DNA of 64,000 nucleotides from Brasenia schreberi (GCA_036023115.1 JAYKKT010000073.1:12029001-12093000); one strand, 5' to 3'. Shown: positions 13,701 to 28,700, counted from the first letter of the stretch. Numbers and translations are program-made. The notes: a model not told the origin generated them from the sequence alone.

Positions 13701-16700
13701 AATTGAAAGGCAGTGCTTGTGATATCTGCACATGATAAACAGTGTGAAATGGTCTGTCTACTAGCTGATCTTTCCCTTTGCTGGAACTGAGTGGTTGAGA
13801 TATTCACGCAGATCTGGAGTTATAGGAAATACTTCTTCAACTAAGCATATTTCCCTTTTATGTTTGCACTTATATGAAGTACTGTTGCCATGATTCCTCA
13901 AGTTTTCACATTTGCTAAGACCTTTTGGAATCATTCATTCCCTAGGTTGATATTTTGGTTATGTATATGGTACTATTCTCATGCTTATTCAAGTTGGTCT
14001 TATAATCAACTGTAGCTTCTTTATCTCAGGTCATTGCTAAACTTGAAGGTTCTTCTGTTAGCCAGTATAGCGCTCTCCGCTTGCTACAGGTGAACATTCT
14101 TTTATGCTTTTGATGGTGCTAATTTTGATATTCTTTGTGGTCTGATGTAATTATTTGTTCTGACGTATTACAGGCAACTTTAGATGAATCCTTGTATGAG
14201 CTTGCTGGGGAGCTGGTATGCTTTTACATCTTTTTATGTGTTGTCTATTTGGTTAACACGAGCCTTTTATAATTCATCTTGCATTCCCTTGATAGGTCAG
14301 GTTTTTGCTGCGATCTGGAAGGGACTATGAGCAATCCACATCAGAATCTGACAGACTGTCCCCACGATTCTTGGGCTCTTTTATCTTTCGTGCTAGTTAC
14401 TGGAGGCAGTCATCTGATCTGAAAAGGTGTGTGCTTTCACTGGTAAAATTGTGAATATTCGTCAATGATCGAAGGTTGATGTAGCACGAATGAGTCAAAT
14501 GGCATTCAATCCCGAATGCCGATATTCAAGAATAACAAACAAGAGCGAAAGCGTATATGAAACAAGTCAAAAAGCAGTACTAGACTGCATACTTTATTCA
14601 TGTTTTGAAGTGGTATTTATAGAGGTTTTACATTATACATGAGGTGTAAAATAAACAACACAAAAAGCAAAGGGGTGAACTAGTGCTGGTCGGCCAGCAC
14701 TAGCCGTCCATTGGAGCTCCCAACGGTGGTGGCCAGGGCCATGGTGGCCCTAGCCCTTGCTTCATACTCTGCACGGGCCCTAGTGGCCCGTGCCCCTATT
14801 ACATTAACACCCCCCTCAAACTTACGGGATATACACGGAAAGTTTGTCTAGTAGAAACTGAAATCGAGAAGCTGAAAGAGATTTGGTGAAGAAGTCTGCG
14901 AGCTGCATCTCAAATGTGACATAACAAAGTGAGATCTTCTTATTTAGACACTCTACACGATCAAAGTGGCAGTCTATCTCGATATGCTTTGTCCTCTCAT
15001 GAAAAGTGTTGTTGGAGGCAATGTACATGGAGCTTTTGTTGTCACAATACATGATGGCCGGGTGTTGGACATTGACTCCTATGTCTGTGAGAAGGGCTGT
15101 GATCCAAGAAATCTCCATCGCAGCTGTAGTCATGGTTTGATATTCGGTTTCTGTGGATGAGAGGGACACCTTATGTTGCTTTTTGTACTTCTAGGAAACA
15201 AGAGATTCACCTAAAAACACACAAAAACTAGTCGTAGAGTGTCTATTATTGACATCTTCACCCCAATTAGCATCCATATATACAAACAAATCAAAAGATG
15301 AGGAGGAAGTTAAGAGGACTCCCTTGTGGGCAGTGTTTCTAATATATCGAATGATGCGCAAGACAACACTCATATGAACAGAAGTGGGTGCCTGTTGTAA
15401 TTGGCTTGCTATGTGTACTGTATGAGAAATATCTGGTCTAGTAATGGTGAGATAAGTGAGTGCACCTATGAGCTGTCGATAAGGAGTGAGATCCTCTAAT
15501 TTCTCACTATCTGTGGATCGTAGTTTGGTGCCTAGGATTTCTGGTGTGTCAACAACCTTAGTATCTGTAATATCAGACCTTTCAACAATATCGTTAGCAA
15601 ACTTAGTTTGAGACATAAAGTATCCACAATTATTTTTGGTTATCTCAATACCTAAAAAGTAATTAAGCAAGCCCAAGTCTTTCATATCAAATTCGTGATG
15701 CAGATTGAATTTAACTTCAGCAATTCCCACTTCATCACTTCTTGTGATGATAATTGTAAATAATTGTCGATGATCAAAGGTTGATGCGGCACGAATCAAT
15801 ATCACCAAGTTGCCAAGAGTTAAATGACATTCACTCACGAATGTCTATCTTCAAGAATGATTAACAAGAGCGGAAGCACATACAAAAACAAGTCAAGAAG
15901 CAGTGCAAGATCATAATCTTATTCATGAAATGGTGTCTTATTTATAGATATTACAAGGAGAAGAAGGCATGAAGCAAAGAAGCAAGAGAAGCAACATGGT
16001 GGGCTAGTGCTGGCTGGCCAGCACTAGCCGTTGGAATCCAATGGCACTGGCCGTTGGGGGTGCTCCCAACGGCTAGTAGCCGTTGGGGACCCCCAGTGGC
16101 CAGGGCCAGCATGGCCCTGGCCCTTCGGCCATGATGGCGCGGGCCCTAAGCGCCCGCGTACCCTATTACATATTAACACCCCCCTCAAACTTACGGGGTA
16201 TACACTGAAAGTTTGTCCAGTAAAAACTAAAATCGAGAAGCTGAAAGAGATTTGGTGAAAAAGTCTGCGATCTACATCTCAGATGTGACATAGCAAAGTG
16301 AGATCTTCTTATTTAGACACTCTTCTCGAACAAAGTGGCAATCCATTTCGATGTGCTTGGTTCTCTCATGAAAAGTGTCGTTGGAGGCAATTTACATGGC
16401 GCTTTTGTTGTCACAATATATGATGGCGGGGTGTTTGACATGGAAGCCCATGTCTGCTAGAAGGGTTGTGATCCAAGAAATCTCCATCGCAGCTGTAGCC
16501 ATGACTCGATACTCGGCTTCTATGGATGAGGGGGACACCTTATGTTGCTTTTTGTACTTCCAGGAAACAAGAAATTCACCTAAAAACCACTCGTAGAGTG
16601 TCTATTGTTGACATCTCCACCCCAATCCGCATCCGTATATATAGATAAATCAAAAGAAGAGGAAGTTAAGAGGACCCCCTTGTGGGCAGTGTTTCAAATA

Positions 16701-19700
16701 TATCAAATAATGCGTAAGACAACACTCATATGAATAAAAGTAGGTGCCTGTTGAAATTGACTGGCTGTGTGTACTGCATGAGAAATATCTGGTCTAGTAA
16801 TGGTGAGATAAGTGAGTGTACCTATGAGCTGTCGATAAGGGGTGGGATCCTCTAATTTCTCACCATCAGTGGAACGCAGTTTGGTGCCTAGGACTTCAGG
16901 TGTGTCAAAAACCTTAGTATCTGTAATACCAGATCTTTCAACAATATCATTAGCAAACTTTGTTTGAGACATAAAGTATCCACAATTATTTTGGGTTATC
17001 TCAATTCCTAAGAAGTAATTTAGCAAGCCCAAGTCTTTCATATCAAATTCGTGATGAAGATTAAGTTTAACTTCAGCAATGCCTGCTGCATCACTGCATG
17101 TGATGATCATGTCATCCACATACAAGAGCAAGATAACAATGCCAGATTTTGTTTTTCATACAAACAATGCAATATCAGTATAGCAAGTCACAAAATTATG
17201 TAAGTGCATGAATTTTTCAAATCGGTCAAACCAAGCTTTCGGGGCTTGTTTTAGACCATATAAAGCCTTAATTAATTTAAGTGCATGACCAGGAGGGAGA
17301 GTGATACCAGGAGGAGGACTCATGTAGACTTCTTCATTCAAGTAGCCATTCAAGAAAGCATTCTTTACATCAAGTTGATATATGTTCCATTGCTTGATTG
17401 CACTAATGGTTATTAGAATTCTAATGGTGGCCATTCTAGCTACTGGGGCAAAGGTTTCATCGTAGTCAATTCCATATTCTTGGTTATAACCTTTAGCAAC
17501 TAATCTAGCCTTGTATCTCTCAATGTCACTATTGCTGTGAGTTTTGATTTTATATACCCATCAACATCCAATGACTTTCTTATCTTTTGGCAAGGGTGAA
17601 ACTATCCATGTCTGAGCCTTGTCTAGGGCGTTTTCATCTTTCATAGCATCTTCCCATTCTGGAATACCTTTAGCTTGATGATAGAACTTAGGTTCCTTAA
17701 CTTGACGAAGGGTGGCAATCAAATTTCTTCGTTGTGGTTTAAAAGATTCATAGGACACAAATCGTTGAGGAGGTCTTGAAACCCTGGGTTCTAAGCTTGT
17801 AATATCAGGTTCCATGTGGGCTTCATTGGTGGTTCTAGGTCGTCTTGTATAATGTGAGGGGAAGGGTTCGACAATTGACTGAGTATCAACAGTGGTGTGT
17901 GAAATCTCATTGTTTTTAATATGATCTTCTTAAATGTCTTGATGATCTACTGAGTCACAATCATTATCTTCTTCTAGCTCAAAGACATCTTGAGGAGTGA
18001 AAGGTTTCGAATTTTTTAGGGATTTGGACTCATAATAAATATCATTCTCAAAAAATTTCACATCCTTGGACACGTACAATGTACAATTTGTCTTCTATAG
18101 GATCAAAACACCTATACCCCTTTTTGTCAATGCCATAACCAAGAAAGACACATTCAATAGCTCTAGGTGACAATTTGTCATTCTTCTCTGTATACACGAA
18201 ACATCTACATCCAAAAACCCTAAGTCTTTCATAATATGGAGGAATGTTGTATAATTTTTCGAAAGGTGAAGTATTCTCAAGGTTAGAAAAAGGCATTCTA
18301 TTTATAAGATATATTGTGGTAAGAGTAGCTTCGACCCATAAGAATTTAGGAACCTTACTAGCAATTAACATAGTTCTACAAGTTTCAATAATATGCCTAT
18401 GTTTTCTTTCCGCTAGACCATTTTGTTGAGGTGTTTTAGTGCATGATTTTTTATGAATAATACCATTAGTTTCAATAAATTTATAAAATTCATTAGACAT
18501 GTACTCTCCTCCCGAATCGGATCTAAAGATTTTAATGGTTGCTCCAAATTGATTTTTGATCATATTACAAAATACTACAAATTTTTCAAACACTTCGGAT
18601 TTGTGTTTTAAGAGATATATCCATGTAAATCGAGTAAAGTCATCCACAAAAATCACATAGTATTGCAATCCTCCTTTAGAAACAATGGGCACGGGGCCCC
18701 AAACATCCGAATGTATTAAATCAAAAGCTTTATTTTGGTACATAGTTTCTTTCTCCAAAAGGAAGATGATGTATTTTTCCAAGAATACAATCTTTACATT
18801 CAAAATTTTTTCTCTCTAATGCTTTTCATCAAAGGAATGTTACACAATTTTTGAGAGTCGAAGTGTCTAAGTCTTTTATGCCATAGTGTAGCATCTTGGG
18901 TTATGTTAGAAAAACCCAAATTTGGCATAACAAGATAGTCCATTTTGTATAGTCCACTTTTATGGCCTTGACCAATCACCTTCTTCAATAGGTGATCCTG
19001 CATCACATAATGTTTGGATGAGAAAGTGATTATACAATTGTTATCACATATTTGAGCAATGGAGAGTAGATTTAAATTAAGTTTAGGTATAAAACTTACA
19101 TTTTGAATTTTAAAGTTTTGTTTTTCAAGGTTTCATAATTTTTTGATTTGAAGTTTTGTTCCATCGACCATAAACACGTGCTTTCCAATGGTTTCACAAG
19201 AATTAATCAAAAAATCTTCACTATGTGTCATATGAAAAGATGCACCGGAATCTAGAAACCAAGACATACCTTGCGAAGTATCTAGAGCATTTTCGGAGAT
19301 GCTTGCTTTTTCTTTAAATTTTTTTTCTATGTATGCTTTGATGTTGGTGGGCAAGACACCTCCTTCTTCCACGGTTCTCACGTTCTCACCCATTTTCTGA
19401 AGTAGATGACAAGTGGTTTTAATGTGTCCACTTTCCTTGCAATAATGGCAAATTGTATCCTTGTTGGGTCATGGTCCCGTGGGCTTCTTGAATGGGCCTT
19501 CATTGTTCTTAGCATGTGGAGGCTTCTAAGTCTTCAAATTTGCTCCGGGTCTTGATGCGGCAAGTACGGCTTCTTTGGCCACATGCATGTTTTTTAATCT
19601 TGTTTCCTCCATAACAAGATCGGCTAGAAAGGTATCCCCTCTAGGTCTAGGTTTCCTATGTATAAGGCTTATCTAATGTTTTCAAATTCATTTCTTAAAC

Positions 19701-22700
19701 CACACATAAACAAGAAAAAATATTGATTTTCCAAAAATTCTTGAAATTCGTCTAATTTGTGAAGTTTTCCAAATTTGTCAAAACTTCTTAATTGAGTCCA
19801 TAGTTCCAAAAATTCATTGTGATAGTCCCTAATGCTAAGATTCCCTTGTTTGAGCATAATCATTCTTTCCATTAGATCAATTTGAAAGACAAAATCATCT
19901 TGAGAATGAAGTTTTTCAAATATTCTCAAGTTTCAAACACATTTTCAAAAGCATTAATCCGATTTCTAAGTTTTTCATCCACATTTTGACAAATAATCCA
20001 TGTGATTTTTGCATTCATCTTTTCCCATAATTTCAAATCGATTTTGAATTTCTTATGTGCTTTGATGATTTCATCATCATCTAAGCCATCAATGTCCAAA
20101 ATTGGTTCCTTTATAGTTCCATCAATGTAATCCCAAAAATCTTTTGATAAAAAATATTTTTTTATTGTTCTAGCCCAACTTTGATAACTTTTCGGGTCTA
20201 GAATGCATCTAAACGACCCATTTTTGCCTTCCATTTATGCAAAAAATGAATATTTTGGATTAACCTAAAGTTTGATGCAAATCTTTAACTTTCACACTTT
20301 TGGCATGCTTCTCGATGCACTCATTTTCTTTAATCCGAGGCTCTGATACCATATAAATAATTGTCGATGATTAAAGGTTGATGCGGCACGAATCAATATC
20401 ACCAAGTCGCTAAGAGTCAAATGACATTCACTCACGAATGTCTATCTTCAATAATGATTAACAAGAGCGGAAGCACATACAAAAACAAGTCAAGAAGCAG
20501 TGCAAGACTGCATAATCTTATTCATGAAATGGTGTCTTATTTATAGACATTACAAGGAGAAGAAGGCATGAAGCAAAGAAGCAAGAGAAGCAACATGGTG
20601 GGCTAGTGCTGGCCGGCCAGCACTAGTCGTTGGGGACCCCCAGTGGCTAGGGCCAGCATGGCCCTGGCCCTTCAGCCATGATGGCGCGGGCCCTAAGGGC
20701 CCGCGTACCCTATTACATATTAACAGATCATGTCATCCACATACAAAAGCAAGATAACAATACCAGATTGTGTTTTTCGTACAAACAATACAGTATCAGT
20801 ATAGCAAGTCACAAAATTATGCAAATGCATGAATTTTTTAAATCGATCAAACCAAGCTTTCAGAGCTTGTTTCAGGCCATACAAAGACTTTCGTAATTTA
20901 AGAGCATGACCAGAAGGGAGAGTGATACCAGGAGGAGGACTCATGTAGACTTATTCATTCAGTAACCGTTCAAGAAAGCATTCTTGACATCAAGTTGGTA
21001 TATATTCCATTGCTTAATTGCATTAGTGGTTATGAGAATTCTAATTGTGGTCATTCTAGCTACTGGGGCAAAAGTTTCATCATAATCAATTCCATATTTT
21101 TGGGCATAACCTTTAGCAACTAGTCTAGCCTTGTATCTCTCAATGTGACCATTGCTGTGAGTTTTGATTTTATATACCCATCGACATCCAATGACTTTCT
21201 TATCTTTTGGCAAGGGTGCAACTATCCATGTCTGAGTCTTGTCTAGGGCGTTGAATTCATCTTTCATAGCATCTTCCCATTTTGGAATACCTTTAGCTTG
21301 ATGATAGAACCTACGTTCCTTAACTTGACGAAGGTTGTTAATCAAATTTCTTCGTTGTGGTTCAAAAGATTCATAGGACACAAATCGCTGAGGAGGTCTT
21401 GAAACCCTGGGTTCTAATCTTGTAATATCGGGTTCTATGTGGACATCATTGGTTTCTCTAGGTCGTCTTGTATAATGTGAGGGGAAGGGTTCGACAATTG
21501 ACCGAGTATCAAGAGTGGTGTGTGAAGTGTTATTGTCTTCAACATGATCTTCTTAAATGTCTTGATGATCTATTGAGTCACAACCATTATCTTCTTCTAG
21601 CTCAAAAATATCTTGATGAATGAGAGGTTTCGAATTTTTTAGGGATTTGGACTCATAATAAATATCATTCTAAAAAAATTTTACATCCTTGGACACGTAC
21701 AATTTGTCTTCTATGGGATCAAAACACGTGTACCCCTTCTTGTCAATGCCATAACCAAGGAAGACACATTCAATAGCACAATTTGTCATTCTTGTCTGTA
21801 TACACAAAACATCTAATCCAAAAACCCTAAGTATTTCATAATATAGAGAGATGTTTACAATTTTTCGAAAGGTGATGTGTTTTCAATGTTAGATGAAGGC
21901 ATTCTATTTATAAGGTATACTGCGGTAAGAGTAGCTTCGACCCATAAGAATTTAGGAACCTTACTAGCAATTAGCATAGTTCTATAAGTTTCAATAATAT
22001 GCCTATGTTTTCTTTCTGCTAGACCATTTTGTTGAGGTGTTTTAGTGAATGAATTTTGATGAATAATACCATTAGTTTCAATAAATTTGTGAAATTCATT
22101 AGACATGTACTCTCCTCCCGAATCGGATCTAAAGATTTTAATGGTTGCTCCAAATTGGTTTTTGATCATATTCCAAAATACTACAAATTTTCAAATACTT
22201 CGGATTTGTGTCTTAAGAGATATATCCATTTAAAACGAGTAAAGTCATCCACAAAAATCACATAGTATTGCAATCCTCCTTTAGAAACAACGGGTGCGGG
22301 GCCCCAAATATCTGAATGTATTAAATCAAAAGCTTTCTTTTGGTACATAGTTTCTTTCTCCAAAAAGGAAGATGATGTATTTTTCTAAGAATACAATTTT
22401 TACATTCAAAATTTTTCTCTCTAATGCTTTTTATCAAAGGAATATTACATAATTTTTGAGAGTCGAAGTGTAAAGTCTTTTATGTCATAGCGTAGCATCT
22501 TGGGTTATGTTACAAAAACCGAAATTTGGTATAACAAGATAGTCCATTTTGTATAGTCCACTTTCTCTATGGCCACCAATCACCTTCTTCGATAGGTGAT
22601 CCTGCACCACACAATGTTTGGATGAGAAAGTTACTATACAATTGTTATCACATATTTGAGCAACCGAAAGAAGATTTAAATTAAGTTTAGGTATAAAACT

Positions 22701-25700
22701 CAGTGTTGTCTGACGCGTATCGTATCGCGTATCATTGGGCTCCACGATACGGGTGTATCGTATCGTATCGTACTTTAATATTAAAAAACTATAAAAATTA
22801 TTTAAAAAATCAATAAAATTAGTAAAAGTCCGAAAAAAAATCAAGAAAATTCTGGAAAAATTTGGTAATTGCTTTAAATTCATATAATGCAAAGTTTAGC
22901 ACAAATTGAACATTTAATATTGAACAATTGTATCCAAAATTATATATTTTGAATCAAAAAATGAAATATATTTATATTTTACATATTGTACATTTGTATC
23001 AGGATCATTAACTAAATAATCTTCATCTTCTCCTTGATGATGTTGTTGCACTTCAAATTAATTCATGCAATGTCTTCTTCAGTTAGGACTTAGGAGTGCA
23101 TTTTCTTCGTTATCTTCCATAATCCACTCATGTAATATATCAAAATTAACAAACTGCTATCTTTGTATATGTAGTTGTCATATTTGCTAATTTTCATATG
23201 TGAACAAAACAAAGAGCTCCATTTCTTTGATTATTGAGTCTATGACACCTCAATGATGTGATATTATTACTTGATGATGTCCCCTTTTTCTCTTATTGGA
23301 GACTAGCTTTTTAACTAATGCATGAGCTTCATTTCTCACTTCAGAGACTGAGTTAAGCCTCACACACATTGATCATGTTCAACTCAATGGAAGTCATGTA
23401 ACGTGAACCCTAAAATAGTGAAGTTGTGAAATCCCTACTCAATGAACCGAGAGAACTAAATGTTTTTAATTGTTTACGATCTTATAAAATTAGAAACTGT
23501 TAGCAAAAATATACCTAAAAGTTGTAACAGAAAGGGAAATGATTTTGTCATAATTTTTTTTTATACATTATTCTTATTAAATAAATAAAATTATAAACCC
23601 AAATTATAAGCATATTGGAGGATGCCTTAAAAGTAAGTGAAGAGAGGGGAAGAGAGGGCAGAAACATGCAAAAAAAATTTGAAAAAAAAAATTTGAAAAA
23701 AAAATTTGAAAAAAAAAATTGAATTTTTTTTGGGCGTATCGTATGACACGGGCGATACGGGCCGTATCGTACGATACAGTACCGTATCGTGGCTTCCCAC
23801 GATACGATACGTAAATACGATGCGATACGGATAACACTGATAAAACTTACATTTTGAATTTTAAAGTTTTGTTTTTCAAGGTTTCCTAATTTTTTTATTT
23901 AGAGTTTTGTTTCATCGACCGTAAACACATGCTTTCCAATGGTTTCATAAGAATTAATCAAAGAATCTTCATTATGTGTCATATGAAAGGATGCACCGGA
24001 ATCTATTGAGAAGTGGATAGAGCATTCCCGGAGATGCTTGCTTTTTTCTTGAAAATTTCTTCTATGTATGCTTTGATGTTGTTGGGCAAGATACCCCCTT
24101 CTTCCACGGCTCCAGCATTTCCAATTCTTTTCCGAAGTAAAGGACACGTGGTTTTGATGTGTCCATTTTCTTTGCAATAGTGGCAAATAGTGTCTTTGTT
24201 AGGCCACGGTCCCATGGGCTTCTTTGACATGCCTTCATTGTACTTTGCATGCGGAGGCTTGTTGATCTTTAAATTTGCTCCCGGTTTTGATGTGGCAAGC
24301 ATGGCTTCCTTAGCCACATTCATGTTCTTCAATCTCGTTTCCTCTATAACAAGATCGGTAAAAAAAGAATCTCCTCTAGGTCTACGTTTTCTATGTATAA
24401 GGTTTGATCTAATATTTTCAAATTCGTCTCTCAACCCACGCATAAACAAAAAAAAGTATTGGCTGTCTAGAAATTCTTGAAATTCATCTAATTTATGAAG
24501 ATTTCCAAATTTATCAAAACTTCTCAATTGAGTCCATAATTCCGAAAATTCATTCTGGTAGTCTCTAATGCTTAGGTTCTCTTGTTTAAGCATTATCATT
24601 CTTTCCATTAAATCAATTTGGAAAGCAAAGTCATCTTGAGAATGAAGTTTTTTCAAATATTCCCAAGTTTCAAAAGCGTTTTCAAATGCACTAATCATAT
24701 TTCTAAGCTTTTCATCCACATTTTGGCAAATAATCCATGTGATTTTTGCGTTCATTTTTTCCCACAATTTTAAATCTAACTTGTATTTTTCATGGGCTTT
24801 GACGATTTCATCATCGTTTAAATCATCAATGTTCAAAATTGGTTCCTTTATGATTCCATCGATGTAATCCCAAAAATCCTTTGACAAAAAATACTTTTTC
24901 ATGGTCTTAACCCAACTTTAGTAGCATTTTGGGTCTAGGATACATCTAAACGACTCATTTTTACCTTTTATTTTGCAAAAAATCACAAATTATGAGCAAA
25001 CCTCAAGTTTGGTAAAATTCTTCAAATTTCGCACCGATGGTACGCTTCCTAATGCACTTGATTTCTTCAATCCGAGGCTCTGATACCATGTGAATATTCA
25101 CCAATGATCGAAGGTTGATGTAGCACGAATCAAGATCACCAAGTCGCCAAGAGTCAAATGGCATTCAATCCCGAATGCCGATCTTCAAGAATAACAAACA
25201 AGAGCGAAAGCGTATACGAAAAAAGTCAAAAAGCAGTACTAGACTACATACTTTATTCATGTTTTGAAGTGGTATTTATAGACGTTTTACATTGTACATG
25301 AGGTGTAAAATAAACAACACAAAGAGCAAAGGAGCGAACTAGTGCGGGCTGTTTTGAAGTGGTATTTATAGAGGTTTTAGATTGTACATGAGGTGTAAAA
25401 TAAACAACACAAAGAGCGAAGGAGCAAACTAGTTCTGGCCGGCCAGCACTAGCCGTTGGGGGCAGCTCCAACGGCTACTAGCCGTTGGAGCTCCCAACAG
25501 TGGTGGCATGGCCCTGGCCCTTGCTTCATACTTGGGCTGCACGGGCCCTAGTGGCCCATGTCCCTATTACATTAACAAAAACTATGTTATGTTTAGCGTC
25601 TACTATTTCAGATTATCATAATGTTTTCTTCGTTTTATGCCATGACCCTTTGCGCTATGCTGCAGTTTGCTGTATAATTCTTTGCATTTTGTTGTTCTTG

Positions 25701-28700
25701 TGGTATATTACTAGTTTCCACAGTGAGGCATTTTAGTGTACGTATTGACAACATTTTGTCTTTCAGTTCCTTGTCCAAAGAGCAAAGTGCACATATCGCT
25801 TCTGTTAAGAATATTCTTGAGAGCCATGCCGGGTATCTAATGGCAGGAAGAGAACTTTCCAAGCTTGTTGCATTTGTAAAGGGAACTCAATTTGATTTGG
25901 TGGTATGAAACTCAGTTGATTACTTCCATGTTTGTGCTATTTCATAATGATTTAAATTTCTTCCTATGGTATTCTGGTGTACTGCAGGAATACCTGCAGC
26001 GGGAAAGAAGTGATTCTGCTCGCCTTGAAAGTTTTTCTTCAGGGCTTGAACTTATTGGCCAAAAGGTACCAAATTAGAGTACTGTTTACTTCTAATCATG
26101 ATTGGAACAAGGTTCTTGCGTTGTTAATGCTATTTCTGATGCTTAACTGGATATTATTTTTGTAAACTTACAAAACCCTCCTCCATTATCACTGCTTATC
26201 ATGTCTCTGAAATGCCCGTTTCTCAGATTAGTAGTTGCCATTGTTAATTGTTCAAAATACATTCCGAACTAAATGCTTTGACAGGGTTTCACTATTACCC
26301 TTTCCAACCATCTTGCTACTTAATATGCGTTATGTTTTTCTTTCCAAGTAAATTGGATTCTTATGTTCTCTGCAGCTTCAAATGGGCACTTTGCAGAGTC
26401 GCTTGGATGCAGAGTTTCTTCTAGCACATATGTGCACCGTAGGCTTCAAGGAATGGATTGTGGTCCTTGCAACTCTTTTAAGGCGTACTGAGGTATGATT
26501 TTCTTGACTTGATCACTGAAGACTTTCACGCTGGTGGATTTCTCATGTTAGTGGTTTCCTTCTCCTTTCTAGTTTCTTGCTGGTTGCTAGTTGTTTGCTT
26601 TTCCATTTTTATTTTGCATTGCGACAGGGTTTATCATAACTAGTGTTTTTGAATCATTTGGAAAAAACATTTTCCTCTAGTGGCTAAAATGGTTGACAGA
26701 ACGTCTAACCATAATGTCCACTTCTAAAGAATCATTAACCCTTGATGCTTCTATAGGGTACGGGGTAAATGGTCTTGGAAAATGTTTCATAGCTGGTAGA
26801 GTTCTGTGGTTGATTCTTGCAGTTTTCCTTCTTGATGTATATGTTTCATCTTGATGCTTTGCAATGAATCTCTTCTTATTTGTCAAAAAGAAAGAAGTTA
26901 AACGTCTATCCAGATTTTCTCTTGATTATGAATATAGTTGGTTAGTAGTTAGCAAGGTTCAAAATAGCAACATATGGAAAATGCTAGGACTTTTTACCGA
27001 AGAAGTTGAGTGATGACTGATGAGACGTCTACTGAGGTTTGGAATCAGTGACCAAGAAAAGCTTTGTAGGAAGAAAAGAAAGAGGATAGTCCTCCTTTGC
27101 GATTCGGATCATTGTAATCTTAATGTGTTGTTAACTTTATTCAGGTTTTGATTGATCTTTTCCAAGATGACATGCGGTTGTGGAAAGCATACAGCACAAC
27201 TCTCCAGGTATGTTTTCTTGCAGGGCGGAGTTCTGTTGGGACCTTTATTATGCAATCCTTGCGTGAGACCCTTCCTCCAATTCACCATGTAGCATGCTGC
27301 TTCATGGATTTAGCATATTAGTTTGGTAGGAAATTTTCAGCTATGATTTTGTACATTTTTAAAAAGCCACTCTCACAACAACAACTAAACCTTTTTCGAT
27401 ACTAGATAGGTAGGCTATATGGATTCTTTGTTTTCATAGAGCTCGATCATGTGTTAGGCTAACAATTAACTCAATATAAGCTAAATTAATCTTTATTGTT
27501 TCTTTTCAGTGGTCTTTCTCTATCTCTTTTAACATTTTCACAATCTAGTTTTTCATACCTTCTTACCAAAGCTTTCTTTGGTCGTCTTTCTATGTGTCCA
27601 AACCATCTTGGATGATTTTCTTTTATTTTGTCATCTATTGGTGTCACTCCCAATTTGTTTCTAATAACTTCGTTACGGGTACGGTCTTTTCTTGTGTGAA
27701 CACTCATCCATCTCAGCATCTTCATTTCTACCACATATATGTTTTGTACATATTGATAATTAACTGCCCCAACACTCAGAACCATAAAGCATATTAGGCT
27801 GAATTATTGCTCTATAATATTTATCTTTCAACTTTAATGGTATCTTCTTGTCACGTAAAATACATTATTTACTTATCTATTTTAACCAACCTACATTAAT
27901 TCTATATGTAACATCTTCATTAATTTTTTCATTACACTGAAAAACTAACTGACGGTATTTAAAACTTTTCTTACAAGTGATAAAATGCGTCATATCATTT
28001 GAAGTAACCAAACGATCAAACTTGCATTCCATATATTCGGTCTTTATTTTACTAAGTAAAAAGCCTTTACTTTCTACTGTCTCTCTATAGTTGTAATTTT
28101 CTATTAACTTTTTTTCTTAGACTCATCCACTAATAAATGTCATTCTCGAATAACATACATCAATGAACTTTATCTTGAATATGTTTTGTTTACTCGTTAA
28201 TGACGAACACATATAAATATGGATTTAAAGTTAATATTAATCTCAAAGAAATTTGTCATTTCTTCATGAGTCATAACACATGCTTGTGAACTATCATACG
28301 TGTATCTTATAAGATTGATGTATGTTAATGGGATACTTCTTTTTTCCAAAGAATATTTCTTGACACTGTATCGTAGGCGTTTTCTATATCAATAAATATC
28401 ATGCGAATGGTCTTCTTTTTTTCTTCAAAATATTTCGTAGGACATTTTAATAGTGGCATGAATCCAAATTAATTCTATGTTGTACTCGATATTTGTCTCA
28501 ATCTACATTCAATGATTTTTTCTCATAATTTTATAATATAACTCATCAACTTGATACCTGGATAATTTACATATTTCATTAATTAATCTTATAAGTCAAA
28601 TAATATCTCTCTTTTAGGATTTTTCATACTTCTATAGGAATATTGTTTGGTCCTACATAAGCAGACATACAATGGCATGGCGACTCAATTATGATGGTAA

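Larger units (their letters stand above)
15755..20725 (-). mobile_element. Ty1/copia retrotransposon B2 nested in B1 RT
   Basis: A near-complete 5.0-kb element with LTRs at 15755-16178 and 20352-20725, polypurine complement CCCCCCTCAAAC after 16178 and primer complement GGCTCTGATACCA ending at 20351. The B1 sequence TGTGATGAT resumes as GATCATGTCATCCACATAC right after it, which fixes the insertion point in the YVDD block of B1. The flanks GATAAT and GATCAT fit a target duplication with one change. Domains in element order: gag (20234-19669), protease (19393-19133), pre-integrase (19006-18800), integrase (18803-18048), RT (17815-16703) and RNase H (about 16600-16200). Confidence 0.9.
14450..25577 (-). 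mobile_element. Ty1/copia retrotransposon B1 with two nested insertions
   Basis: Antisense to RIC1 in intron 14. It is flanked by AAAAT (14445-14449) and AAAAC (25578-25582), a one-mismatch 5-bp duplication. The 3' LTR is 14450-14809, then the polypurine complement CCCCCCTCAAAC. The primer site complement GGCTCTGATACCA (25076-25088) abuts the 5' LTR (25089-25577). B1's body is split by sister element B2 inside its reverse transcriptase (15755-20725) and by a non-autonomous hAT between integrase and protease (22701-23839). Remaining B1 parts are RNase H (15169-14822), RT (15754-15191 and 21381-20726), integrase (22363-21855), pre-integrase zinc region (near 22892-22485), protease (24186-23899) and gag with a CCHC knuckle (24902-24003). 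Confidence 0.9.
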
